This document shows, in pieces, positions 1-8,032 of a DNA stretch of 64,000 bases. The notes under the pieces are model-generated. The model made no database searches and was not told the DNA's origin. It saw nothing but the letters and a program-made list of their open reading frames with translations. This DNA comes from Sphingomonas koreensis (GTDB lineage Bacteria > Pseudomonadota > Alphaproteobacteria > Sphingomonadales > Sphingomonadaceae). The stretch's first letter is position 1, and each line of letters starts with the position of its first letter. Made by a program: the position numbers and the translations under genes. The stretch spans positions 434,001 through 498,000 of the forward strand of contig NZ_PGEN01000001.1 in NCBI RefSeq assembly GCF_002797435.1. The letters run 5' to 3'.

Positions 1-277
1 TGAAGGACCGGAACTCGGCAAGTTCAGGGCCCAGATGATGCGCGAGATAATTGGCGAAGCTGCCTTCACGCTTGCCGTTCTCGACGACCTGGGAATCGGG
101 TGCGAACAACCCTTCGGTCTTCTTGCCGTCGAGTGTCTCGATCGCGGTCTTGTAGCGCGCGAGCACGGCCTCGACCGCCGCCTTGTCGCCCGTGCGCGCG
201 GGGGTTTCCCCAGCCCAGGCGGGCGCCGCCAGAAGGCCCAGGCAGAGCGCCAGCGCGGTTGTCGGTTTCAACATCAT
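1..277 (-). CDS. NTF2-like (SnoaL/DUF4440-type) secreted protein, 3' end cut by window
   Basis: The gene reads leftward and runs off the left edge, so only about 92 N-terminal residues are seen. A signal peptide (MMLKPTTALALCLGLLAAPAWA) is followed by a helix of the type AAVEAVLARYKTAIETLDGKK and then LFAPDSQVVENGKREG. This pattern is usual at the start of SnoaL-like/NTF2-fold proteins found in sphingomonad copper clusters. The start is at tandem ATG codons (277 or 274), preceded by a good AAGGAGA site. Catalysis cannot be judged from this fragment. It probably acts in the periplasm. The family call is moderately sure and the metal role is inferred only from the neighbours. Confidence 0.7.
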   Translation of the reverse strand, partial: MMLKPTTALALCLGLLAAPAWAGETPARTGDKAAVEAVLARYKTAIETLDGKKTEGLFAPDSQVVENGKREGSFANYLAHHLGPELAEFRSF

Positions 278-414
278 TCTCTCCTTGCAGTGAACGTAGA
301 TTTCCGAGCGGGAGCGCGCGCCGACCCGAGGTTCCGTCTGGCGACAAAGGCGCACACGTGCGCCGGTGAAGTGCAGGGCAGCGATCGCCGCAGCCCCGTG
401 CCGCGAGGGTTTCC

Positions 415-702
415 TCACGCGGCGATGGTGCCGACAAGCGGGGCGAATTCAGCACCGACAAGCGGGAACAAAGCCGCCCGCTGATCGGAGGCCCCGGGCA
501 TGCCGTCCGCCATGACGCCGATTGCGAGCGCTCCCGCAACAATTGCCAGATTCGCCGTGAAAGACCCGTGATCGCCACGCGAACCTGCCGCATGGATCAT
601 CGCGAGCCATTCGCTCTCGCGCGCCGCCAGCCGCGGGTCGACCGGTACTGACGCAAGGCGCCTCATGAGATCGTCGAGATCGTCGAGATCGGTTTTCATC
701 AT
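415..702 (-). CDS. CnrY-like small single-span membrane protein (orphan copy)
   Basis: A 95-residue protein with an acidic N-terminal segment (DDLDDLMRRLASVPVDPRLA), one hydrophobic span at about residues 50-66 and a short outer tail. By eye it is a paralogue of the 93-residue protein at 10968-11249: both share DDLD, DPxRLA, an LAxIxAxG stretch and the span position. The other copy is coupled to a CnrX-like sensor, so this one may also be an anti-sigma-type partner, but no sensor or sigma factor lies next to it. The ribosome site before the tandem ATG starts (702/699) is weak. It is read away from copC, with about 128 bases between the two starts. Function is inferred, not shown. Confidence 0.6.
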   Translation of the reverse strand: MMKTDLDDLDDLMRRLASVPVDPRLAARESEWLAMIHAAGSRGDHGSFTANLAIVAGALAIGVMADGMPGASDQRAALFPLVGAEFAPLVGTIAA

Positions 703-830
703 TTCGGGTGTCCCGCCACCAAATACGCAGTGGCGCGCCTCCCCCCTCGGTAAGCGACCAATTTCAGGCCTTGCGAGGGGATGCTCCCGACCGTGCGTTT
801 CAGAAGGACAGACCCGTTTTGGAGTATTGC

Positions 831-1217
831 ATGTTCCGGATTTTTACCCTGCCCGCAGTCGCTGCGGTGACGCTCGCATTCGCCCCCGTCGCGGCGCAGG
901 CGCATCCCAAGCTGGTGTCGTCAACGCCCGCGGCCAATGCGGTGGTCGCGGCATCGAGCCGGGTTGAACTCCGGTTCAGCGAGCCCCTGATCGCGAAACT
1001 CTCGGGTGCTGAAATCGTCATGACCCGCATGCCGGGAATGGCGACCATGAAGCCGATGGCGGTTTCGGGCCTGGCCGCACAGGTCGGTCCGGACGGCAAG
1101 ACGCTGGTCGTCACCTCCATGACCCCTTTGGGCGCCGGCACCTACAAGCTGAGCTGGCATGTGGTGTCGGCGGACACGCATCGCATCCAGGGCGCTTTCG
1201 AATTCACGGTGCGCTAG
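831..1217 (+). CDS. copC: CopC periplasmic copper-binding protein
   Basis: 128 residues with a signal peptide ending AAQA, so the mature protein begins HPKLVSSTPA. That places the conserved N-terminal copper-ligand histidine first, as in CopC. The C-terminal WHVVSADTHRIQGAFEF carries the other conserved Asp/His pair. A Met-rich patch (MTRMPGMATMKPM) lies between them and could bind Cu(I). The length is normal for CopC. GGAG sits six bases before the ATG at 831; in-frame codons further upstream lack a signal peptide and were not used. Three bases separate it from the copD start, so the two are expected to be co-transcribed. It carries copper in the periplasm, probably handing it to CopD. Confidence 0.93.
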   Translation: MFRIFTLPAVAAVTLAFAPVAAQAHPKLVSSTPAANAVVAASSRVELRFSEPLIAKLSGAEIVMTRMPGMATMKPMAVSGLAAQVGPDGKTLVVTSMTPLGAGTYKLSWHVVSADTHRIQGAFEFTVR

Positions 1218-1220
1218 ACC

Positions 1221-2143
1221 GTGTCCGATTGGCTCGCGATGGGCGTCAGGTTTGCGCAATATGCGGATCTGACGCTCCTTTTTGGCATGGCACTGTTCGG
1301 TGTCCTGTCATCGCCTGAACAGCGTCAATTCCTGCCGGCACGGACGATCGCGCTTGCAGCGGCGCTCGCCGGGCTTGCACTGACAATGCTGGGCACGCTC
1401 GTGGTCGCAGCGGGCATGGCGGGTGTCACGCCGGGCAATGTCGATGCCGAAACGCTTTCGCTCGTCCTGTTCGAGACGCCGACGGGCGCCGCGGCGCTGG
1501 TGCGCGGCGGCGCGCTCGGGATTGCGTTGGGCGTCGCGCTGCTATGGCGTCGTCAGGACCGGAACTGGTATCTGGCAACCGCGCTCGTCTCGGGCGTGGC
1601 GCTCGCCACGCTCGCCTGGACTGGCCATGCCGCCGTGTCCGAGGGGCTTACGGGCGTCATTCACCGCGCATCGGATATCGTCCACCTTCTCGCCGCATCG
1701 GCATGGCTGGGGCGCTTGCCGGCCTGTTCCTGCTGCTGCTAGCGCCGGCGGACGCAATGGGTATCGACAGGCTCGACGGGGCACGGCGCGCGCTGGATGC
1801 CTTTTCGGTCACCGGCTCGGTGATCGTCGGGCTGATCGTCGTCACCGGGCTTGCCAACAGCGTGCTCATCCTGGGCTTCGATAATCTCGCGGCGCTGTTC
1901 ACGAGCCTCTGGGGACAACTCCTTCTCGTGAAGATTCTGCTCTTTGGAATCATGTTGGGTTTCGCGGCCGCCAACCGCTACCGGTTCGTGCCCGGACTGG
2001 AGCGCGCGCTGAAACTGAATGACAGCACCCGCGCCGTACAATTGCTGCGCATCAGTCTCCTGCTCGAGACGGGTGTCGCGGTCGCGATCCTCGCGCTGGT
2101 GGCGTGGCTCGGCACATTATCGCCGACCCTCACCGAGATGTAG
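1221..2143 (+). pseudogene. copD: copD copper-resistance membrane protein, split by a frameshift
   Basis: The first part (GTG start at 1221) reads as a multi-span CopD protein up to HLLAASAWLG and then turns into RLPACSCCC with a stop at 1742. The second part, in the next frame, continues GALAGLFLLLLAP and runs through four more hydrophobic spans to a stop at 2143. Together they give one CopD of about 307 residues. The break is at the GGGG run 1709-1712: one extra G would restore AWLGALAGLF. No other damage is visible. It is either a recent natural inactivation or a sequence error in a short G run. It directly follows copC. If intact, it would sit in the inner membrane and move copper with CopC. 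Confidence 0.85.
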
Positions 2144-2172
2144 CCTTGCCCCGGCGCGCGTGACCGCGCGTC

Positions 2173-2240
2173 GGTAAGGCGCCTTTACGGCGCGGTGGCA
2201 AGGCGCCGTTGCGATGCGGTGGCAGGGGGGCGTGATTTTC
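2173..2240. repeat. imperfect short tandem repeats in the copD downstream region
   Basis: About three imperfect units of 21-24 bases start with GGT and contain an AAGGCGCC-type core (2173, 2194, 2218), with the last unit degraded. The first unit is close to a palindrome (GTAAGGCGCCTTTAC). No gene is supported between 2144 and 2327. The repeats may act as a hairpin after copD or may be neutral. Confidence 0.35.
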
Positions 2241-2327
2241 GCCCGGCGATGAGCAGCGCGGTGCGTGCGCCTTTCCGGACCGGCGGCTCCGCCGACCCGC
2301 CAGACATCGCACGCACCCGGAAGGGCA

Positions 2328-2636
2328 TTACTGCATGTTCTTCATCTCATGACCTGGTGGATGCTCCATTGGCTCGGGCTTCTTGTCGGGCTTTGGCGCC
2401 GGTTTGGGCTGGAGCCGGGGCTCGGGGTCAGTCTTTGCTTCATTTCGCGACGGCTCGGTGGCATTCGCCGGCACCGCGACGTTGGCGGTAGCAGCATTGT
2501 CGATCGCGCCGTTGTTCGCGGGCTCGGGCGTCATCTGAATAACATCGTTGGCCGTGGCCGCATTGTCGGCCGGCGTACCATCGCAGCCCGCGAGCAGCAC
2601 CAGCACCCCGCCCAACCAAAGTTCAGACCTCCTCAT
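2328..2636 (-). CDS. small periplasmic lipoprotein with Met/His-rich tail
   Basis: 102 residues. The N-terminus MRRSELWLGGVLVLLAGC is a lipoprotein signal with lipobox LAGC, so the mature protein is anchored by its Cys. The body is Ala/Asn/Pro-rich and disordered-looking (ANDVIQMTPEPANNGA, then a PKPAPKPDKKPEP stretch). It ends EHPPGHEMKNMQ, which could bind copper. Start choice: ATG at 2636, with GGAGGAGA just upstream. It lies after the DUF2231 gene in the same direction with 37 bases between, so they may be co-transcribed. I know no named family for it. A copper role is inferred from the tail and the neighbours. Confidence 0.65.
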   Translation of the reverse strand: MRRSELWLGGVLVLLAGCDGTPADNAATANDVIQMTPEPANNGAIDNAATANVAVPANATEPSRNEAKTDPEPRLQPKPAPKPDKKPEPMEHPPGHEMKNMQ

Positions 2637-2673
2637 ATCATTCTCCTCCATTGATCCATGCGGCGCGCGAGCG

Positions 2674-3354
2674 TCAGAACGCCAGATGCCGGATGCCGCC
2701 GTGCATGAACGTGCCGCCAAAAAAACCCTGGACCGCGACGGCCACGGTGAGTGTGCCAAGCGTCCACCAATAGAGTTTGCGCGGCTCTGTCGGGGTACGG
2801 CGCCCCCGCATGGCCAGCCAGACGAGGAACAGCGTAGCCGCTGCGACCGCGGTTCCGAGCCACCGATGGATGGTGAGGATGAGATTGCGGTCAATGACGT
2901 AGAAGCCGCCGGCAAACCATCCGAGGATCGCGGCGGCGACTGCACCGATGGCAGCAACGACAAGCATCGCGCGGGCGGTCTGGCGCCATGCGGTGGTGCC
3001 GCGCCACCAACCGAAGAGCTCGACTGCGAAGGCGCCCACGATCATCGCGATCGGGAAATGGATGACGACGCTGTGAAGTCGGCCCAGCCAGCTGATCAGC
3101 CGTTCGCCGAAGCTCTTGTTGCGGCGGTCCTCAGCCTGGTCGCCATGGTCCATGTCCATGGCGTCCGCATTCATCCCGTCCATCGCATGGACCTGCATGC
3201 CCGGGGCGGGCGCAGCCATGGCTTCGTTCACCACCGACCCTGGCCCCGCCCCCAGCTTCTCATGGTTTTCATGGGCAAGAGCAGGCGCGGTCATCGCAAC
3301 GACGGCCAGCAGCGCCGCCGCCAGCAGCGTATATCCCGGCATAGGTGCGCGCAT
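2674..3354 (-). CDS. DUF2231 family membrane protein with Met/His-rich periplasmic segment
   Basis: 226 residues. A signal sequence ending ALA is followed by a Met/His/Asp-rich stretch (HENHEKLG..., GMQVHAMDGMNADAMDMDHG), then about four membrane spans beginning at the DUF2231-typical LHSVVIHFPIAMIVGAF (about residue 93). The last part ends FFGGTFMHGGIRHLAF. AGGGAGA lies just before the ATG. DUF2231 proteins recur in copper clusters of sphingomonads, but their biochemical role is not established. The Met/His stretch suggests binding of copper on the periplasmic side. It leads a short leftward unit with the lipoprotein gene. Confidence 0.8.
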   Translation of the reverse strand: MRAPMPGYTLLAAALLAVVAMTAPALAHENHEKLGAGPGSVVNEAMAAPAPGMQVHAMDGMNADAMDMDHGDQAEDRRNKSFGERLISWLGRLHSVVIHFPIAMIVGAFAVELFGWWRGTTAWRQTARAMLVVAAIGAVAAAILGWFAGGFYVIDRNLILTIHRWLGTAVAAATLFLVWLAMRGRRTPTEPRKLYWWTLGTLTVAVAVQGFFGGTFMHGGIRHLAF

Positions 3355-3660
3355 GGATATTCTCCCTATCGGTTATCCTAGAAACGCATAGCGGCGCCGA
3401 TGCCCTCGCACCGATCGAGCCCGCCGGTCATCGCGGTCGCGGTCGGATCCGCGCGCGAGGCGGTCCCTCTCCTCCGAAACAGTGCCCCGTTGGTCGCGGG
3501 CGTCATCAGCGGCCTGCGTATTACAGGATGAATGCGCCGCTGCTCGTAGCGGGTCTCACGATTCGCCGCGCGCAAGCGACGAGCACGCGTCCAGGCAACT
3601 GAAAGCGCGGGCGGCGCCTGGCGGCATACCGGCGATCCCGCCGATGCGAAGGAAGACGAA
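3355..3660. other. intergenic region, divergent promoters expected
   Basis: 306 bases between the divergent DUF2231 and epimerase-fusion genes. Only short overlapping frames without ribosome sites or protein-like composition are present, so I call no gene. It must hold promoters for both sides, but I see no clear -35/-10 pair or operator. Confidence 0.5.
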
Positions 3661-6252
3661 ATGGCCGACAAGGACGTGATCCTGATCACCGGCAGCTCAG
3701 GCTTCATTGCAAAGGCGGTGATCGCGAAGCTCGCCCACCGCTATGAGATCGTCGGCCTCGACCGCCCGGGACCACCCGATCCGCCCGAGCCGGCGCATGC
3801 CGTCGATTTCGACATGGCGAGCGATACCGCGGTGAGCGATGCGCTCGCCGCGGTGCGCGCGCGCTTCGGCAACCGCATCGCCTCGGTCATCCATCTGGCG
3901 GCCTATTACGACGTCTCGGGCGAGCCCAATCCGCTCTACGAAGAGATTACGGTCGAGGGCACGCGCCGGTTGATCGAGGGTCTTCAAAGCTTCGAGGTCG
4001 GGCAGTTCGTCTTCGCCAGCACGATGCTCGTGCACAAGCCGACCGAAAGGCCCGATCTCCGGATTGACGAGGATTCACCGCTCGAACCCGCCTGGGCCTA
4101 TCCCCAGTCGAAGATGGACACCGAGAACCTGCTGCACGCACGCCGCGGCGATATCCCCGTAGTGTCTCTGCGTATCGCCGGTGTCTATGACGACTTGACG
4201 CATTCGCCCTTTCTCGCCGAGCAGATCACACGCATCTTCGAGCACCGGCTGACGGCGCATCTCTACCCCGGCATGCTGTGCGCCGCACAGGCGTTCGTGC
4301 ATGTCGAGGATCTCGCAGACGCCGTTCAACGTCTTGTCGACCGGCGCGCCGCCCTGCCGCCCGACTTCTCCCTGCTCATCGGCGAAAGCGAAGCGCTGGG
4401 CTATCAGGAGATCCAGAATGTGATCGGCCAGGCGCTGCATGGCGAAGACTGGCAGACGATCCGGATTCCCAAGCTCGTCGCCATGGCCGGAGCGTGGCTG
4501 CAGAATGAGGCGATCGGCGATGGAACGTTCGTAAAGCCGTGGATGATCGAGGCGAGCGATGCGCACTATGTGCTCGATACCCGCCGTGCCGCGCGTCTGC
4601 TCGACTGGAAGCCGGCACATAGCCTGAGGCGCGCGCTCCCGGCGATGATCGACCGGCTACGCGCCAATCCCCCGGCCTGGTACAAGGCGAACGACCTCAA
4701 TCCCGCTCTGGTCGCCTCGAGCGGGGGGACTCCCGCCCCCGGCAGCCATGATCGCTCTGATCCGACCGATCCCGACCGGACCGAACCGCATGCCCAGCAC
4801 GCGGCGGAGCACCAGGGAGATCAAGGCGGGGGCGATCATATGGCGATGATGGCGCGCGACGAGAGGCGCGCGCGCTGGGCGCATTACGCCAATATCGGTC
4901 TTGGCTTCTGGCTCGCGGCGAGTCCCTTCGTGTATGACGGGACGACGTCGGCAAGCGTCTCCGGGGCCATTCGCGCGGTGACTGACGCGCGCGGTCTGCC
5001 CCCGGTCGAGTGGCGCATGGACGCGCTGATGGCCAGCGACATGGCAAGCGGGCTTGCGATCGCGCTGTTCGGGGCGCTGTCGTTATCGAAGCGCCATGCC
5101 TGGTGGGCGCAATGGGCGGTGACCTTCACCGGTCTCTGGCTGTTCTTCGCGCCGCTGGTCTTCTGGAGTCCGAGCGCCGCGCAATATCTGAATGACATGA
5201 TCGTCGGCGCGCTTGTCATCAGCTTTTCGGTGCTGGTCCCGATGATGCCGGGAATGAAGATGGCGGGCATGATGGATCCCAAGGTCATTCCACCGGGCTG
5301 GACCTATTGCCCCTCCACCGGCGCGCAGCGGCTTCCCATCGCCGTGTTTGGCTTGATCGGGCTCCTCATCTCGCGCGTGCTGACCGCCTATCAGCTGGGC
5401 CATATCGGCTATGTCTGGGAGCCGTTTTTCTCCGGTGCTGCCGGGGACCCGAGAAACGGAACCGAGGAGATCATCACCTCATCGGTCTCGATGGCGTGGC
5501 CGATCCCCGATGCCGGACTCGGGGCGATTGCCTATCTCATCGAAATCTTGATGGCCGTGATGGGCGGGCGCGACCGTTGGCGCACGATGCCGTGGATGGT
5601 CACCTTTTTCGGAATCCTCGTGGTGCCGCTGGGCGTGATCAGCATCTATTTTATCATCATCCAGCCCATCATGATCGGCACGTGGAGCACGCTTGCCCTG
5701 ATGGCGGCGCTTGCGATGCTCGTCATGATCCCCTTCGCGCTCGACGAGATCATCGCCATGGGGCAGTTTCTGGCCTGGGCGCGGTGTCGCGGCAAGCCGC
5801 TCATACGGACCTTCTTCAGGGGCGATGCAGTCGACATGGGCGCGGAAGATCACAGCGACACGCTTGCGACCCCCGCGCTGGCCTGGGCCGATGCCAAGCG
5901 CGGCGTGACCTTCCCCTGGACGCTCGGCGCATGCGTGGCGGTCGGCGTGCTGCTGATGCTCACGCGACCTATTGCCGGCACGCAGGGGGCGATGGCCAAT
6001 AGCGACCATGTCTCGGGCGCGCTTATCATCACGATCGCGATTATTGCGACCGCCGAGGTCGCACGACCGCTGCGCTTCCTCAATGTCGCGCTGGGCGCAT
6101 GGCTGATTGCCGCGCCCTTCCTGCTCGCGGGAGCAACACTCGCCGGTGGGGCTCTCAGCCTTGTTGCCGGCATGCTGGTGATCGGGCTCAGCCTGCCCCG
6201 GGGTCGCCGGAGCGTCGAGCATTATGCGGGCTGGGACAGGTTCGTGCTGTGA
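3661..6252 (+). CDS. fusion protein: NAD-dependent epimerase/SDR + SPW repeats + VKOR-like membrane domain
   Basis: 863 residues in one frame, with AAGGAAG before the ATG. Residues 1 to about 335 form an extended-SDR epimerase: the nucleotide motif is GSSGFIA (residues 11-17), and the catalytic pair is YPQSK (about 147-151). A charged His/Asp-rich linker follows (about 355-395). Then comes an SPW-type span (RWAHYANIGLGFWLAASPF, about 402), a four-span region resembling the vitamin K epoxide reductase fold but without its cysteine pairs (about 550-720), and a second SPW-like unit (RPLRFLNVALGAWLIAAPF, about 801). An internal ATG at 4840 (MAMMARDE), with purine-rich sequence before it, could let the membrane half be made alone. 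The AraC gene begins 25 bases downstream of the stop. The substrate is unknown; a redox or envelope role in metal stress is inferred. Confidence 0.8.
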   Translation: MADKDVILITGSSGFIAKAVIAKLAHRYEIVGLDRPGPPDPPEPAHAVDFDMASDTAVSDALAAVRARFGNRIASVIHLAAYYDVSGEPNPLYEEITVEGTRRLIEGLQSFEVGQFVFASTMLVHKPTERPDLRIDEDSPLEPAWAYPQSKMDTENLLHARRGDIPVVSLRIAGVYDDLTHSPFLAEQITRIFEHRLTAHLYPGMLCAAQAFVHVEDLADAVQRLVDRRAALPPDFSLLIGESEALGYQEIQNVIGQALHGEDWQTIRIPKLVAMAGAWLQNEAIGDGTFVKPWMIEASDAHYVLDTRRAARLLDWKPAHSLRRALPAMIDRLRANPPAWYKANDLNPALVASSGGTPAPGSHDRSDPTDPDRTEPHAQHAAEHQGDQGGGDHMAMMARDERRARWAHYANIGLGFWLAASPFVYDGTTSASVSGAIRAVTDARGLPPVEWRMDALMASDMASGLAIALFGALSLSKRHAWWAQWAVTFTGLWLFFAPLVFWSPSAAQYLNDMIVGALVISFSVLVPMMPGMKMAGMMDPKVIPPGWTYCPSTGAQRLPIAVFGLIGLLISRVLTAYQLGHIGYVWEPFFSGAAGDPRNGTEEIITSSVSMAWPIPDAGLGAIAYLIEILMAVMGGRDRWRTMPWMVTFFGILVVPLGVISIYFIIIQPIMIGTWSTLALMAALAMLVMIPFALDEIIAMGQFLAWARCRGKPLIRTFFRGDAVDMGAEDHSDTLATPALAWADAKRGVTFPWTLGACVAVGVLLMLTRPIAGTQGAMANSDHVSGALIITIAIIATAEVARPLRFLNVALGAWLIAAPFLLAGATLAGGALSLVAGMLVIGLSLPRGRRSVEHYAGWDRFVL

Positions 6253-6277
6253 GTGCGCGACGGTGGATACGGTCGCG

Positions 6278-7018
6278 ATGAAAACTGCCACCCCAAGCAG
6301 GACATCCACGCGAAGCTGGTCGGGCCGGCTCCATATCGGCAAGGGCTTCGCGGTGATCGACGGCAGGGTCGGCGACAACACGCCGCATCGCCATTTTGCG
6401 ATCCAGCTGAGCATCGGGCTCAACGGCGCAATCGAGGTTGTTTCGCCGGGGATGGCCGTCGTCGGGACGGCCGTGCTTATCGCGTCGGGTGCAACCCACC
6501 AGATCGGCCCGGTCGGACGATCGCTGCGCTCACTCTATGTCGAACCGCAATCCGCGTTCGGTGCGATGCTCGCCGCAACACTCGACGGGCGCGCGACCAT
6601 GCGTGCGAACTGTGATCTCGACACGCTCCTGCGTGAATGGCAGCCCGGCGATCCGCTCCCCGGCACCGGTCATGCTCCTGCCGGGGCCGCCACGCCAAGG
6701 GCAGAGCGCCTATTCGCGCTGATCGAGGACGGCGACGGGGAAGCCGGTCCAGCGCAATGGGCGACAGCCCTTTCTCTTTCGCCAAGCCGACTGCGCGCGC
6801 TCAGCGTCGAGGCCTTTGGCATGCCGCCGATACGGTTGCGCCAATGGGTGCAGCTGAAGGCGGCGGCACGCGCGATGGCACACGGTTCGACCCTAGCCCA
6901 AGCCGCGGCGGAAGCCGGCTATGCCGATCAGTCGCATTTCACCCGCCAACTCAATCGCTGGTTCGGCGTGTCGCCTGGGCGCGGGCTTGCCGGACTCGTC
7001 ATCATGGTCGACGACTGA
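6278..7018 (+). CDS. AraC-family transcriptional regulator
   Basis: About 246 residues. The N-terminal half has a cupin-like pattern (NTPHRHFAIQLSIGLNG then VVGTAVLIASGATHQIG) that could bind a small ligand or metal. The C-terminal half is an AraC double helix-turn-helix: PAQWATALSLSPSRLRAL, then GSTLAQAAAEAGYADQSHF, with the family-typical GYADQSHFTRQLNRWFGVSP. No strong ribosome site is seen before the ATG at 6278; an in-frame GTG at 6263 is an alternative. It starts 25 bases after the fusion gene and is probably in the same operon. It most likely controls this block, but its operator cannot be identified from one copy. Confidence 0.88.
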   Translation: MKTATPSRTSTRSWSGRLHIGKGFAVIDGRVGDNTPHRHFAIQLSIGLNGAIEVVSPGMAVVGTAVLIASGATHQIGPVGRSLRSLYVEPQSAFGAMLAATLDGRATMRANCDLDTLLREWQPGDPLPGTGHAPAGAATPRAERLFALIEDGDGEAGPAQWATALSLSPSRLRALSVEAFGMPPIRLRQWVQLKAAARAMAHGSTLAQAAAEAGYADQSHFTRQLNRWFGVSPGRGLAGLVIMVDD

Positions 7019-7087
7019 AAGGCGTTTCGTTCAAGACCCTCTCGAACGGCGGTTCTAGATTTCTCCCCATTCTCGACCGGGAGACGA

Positions 7088-7930
7088 ATGATGCGAACCT
7101 TGGCAGCCACGCTCTACGCGCCACTGTTTTTTCTTGGCTTTGTGGGGATGACCTGCTGGCTGCTCGCCGCGGGCCATTCCCCCTTCTGGCTGTTACCGCT
7201 GCTACTCGTCGCAATCGCGGTGTCCGGCACGCTCGAGCGGCTTATCCCATGGGACCCGGTCTGGAACAAGGATCACGGCGATACCGCGCGCGACATCACG
7301 CATGCCCTAGTCAATGAGGCTTCCAACATTGTCTCGATTCTCGCAATCCCGTTGCTAGGAGCCCTGCTACCGACAAGCGGCCTGTGGCCTTCACACTGGT
7401 CTTTCGTGGCGCAACTTGCGCTTGCGATAGGCCTTGCGGATCTCGGGATCACGCTCGCCCATTACGCGAGCCACAAGAGCGAATGGTTGTGGCGGTTGCA
7501 CGCCCCGCATCATTCGGTCGAGCGCATGTACGGCTTCAACGGCCTGATGAAGCATCCGCTCCACCAGGCCATCGAGATGCTCGCCGGGCTCTCGCCGTTG
7601 CTGCTTATGGGGCTGCCGCAGAATATCGCCTGGGCGCTCGCGGTCGCGGTCTCCATCCAGCTGATGCTGCAGCATTCGAACGTCGACATGCGCATCGGCC
7701 TACTGCGCTATGTCTGGGCGATCGCACCCGCTCACCGGTTCCACCATATCCGCTCGGCGCGTGAGGGTGATGTGAATTTCGGGCTGTTCACCTCGCTTTG
7801 GGACGTGCTGCTCGGGACAGCGCGTTTCTCCGGGCCGCCGATCCGGGCTGGAGATATCGGCATTGACGGTCGCCCCGATTATCCGCGGGGCTATGCAGCG
7901 CAACTCGCCGAACCGTTTACGGGACGATGA
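7088..7930 (+). CDS. sterol desaturase / fatty acid hydroxylase family membrane protein
   Basis: 280 residues with several membrane spans. It shows the histidine clusters of the di-iron membrane hydroxylase family in order: HYASH (about residue 125), HAPHH (about 139), then a later HRFHH (about 218). SNVDMRIG and NFGLFTSLWDVLLGT are usual in this family. GGGAGA precedes tandem ATG codons at 7088/7091. It lies about 69 bases after the AraC gene in the same direction. The substrate cannot be read from sequence; sterol, fatty-acid or carotenoid hydroxylation are family options. Sphingomonads often place such a gene near copper genes, but the link to metal is unproven. Confidence 0.82.
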   Translation: MMRTLAATLYAPLFFLGFVGMTCWLLAAGHSPFWLLPLLLVAIAVSGTLERLIPWDPVWNKDHGDTARDITHALVNEASNIVSILAIPLLGALLPTSGLWPSHWSFVAQLALAIGLADLGITLAHYASHKSEWLWRLHAPHHSVERMYGFNGLMKHPLHQAIEMLAGLSPLLLMGLPQNIAWALAVAVSIQLMLQHSNVDMRIGLLRYVWAIAPAHRFHHIRSAREGDVNFGLFTSLWDVLLGTARFSGPPIRAGDIGIDGRPDYPRGYAAQLAEPFTGR

Positions 7931-8032
7931 GTGTCGCCGGCGATCCTGTCGCGCGGTGGTTCCCATCCCGGCGCCGTTCGTCAGGCCCCTGCCGGGTTCC
8001 CCGAACCCTGCGACAGGGGAGCCCGCTACCTT

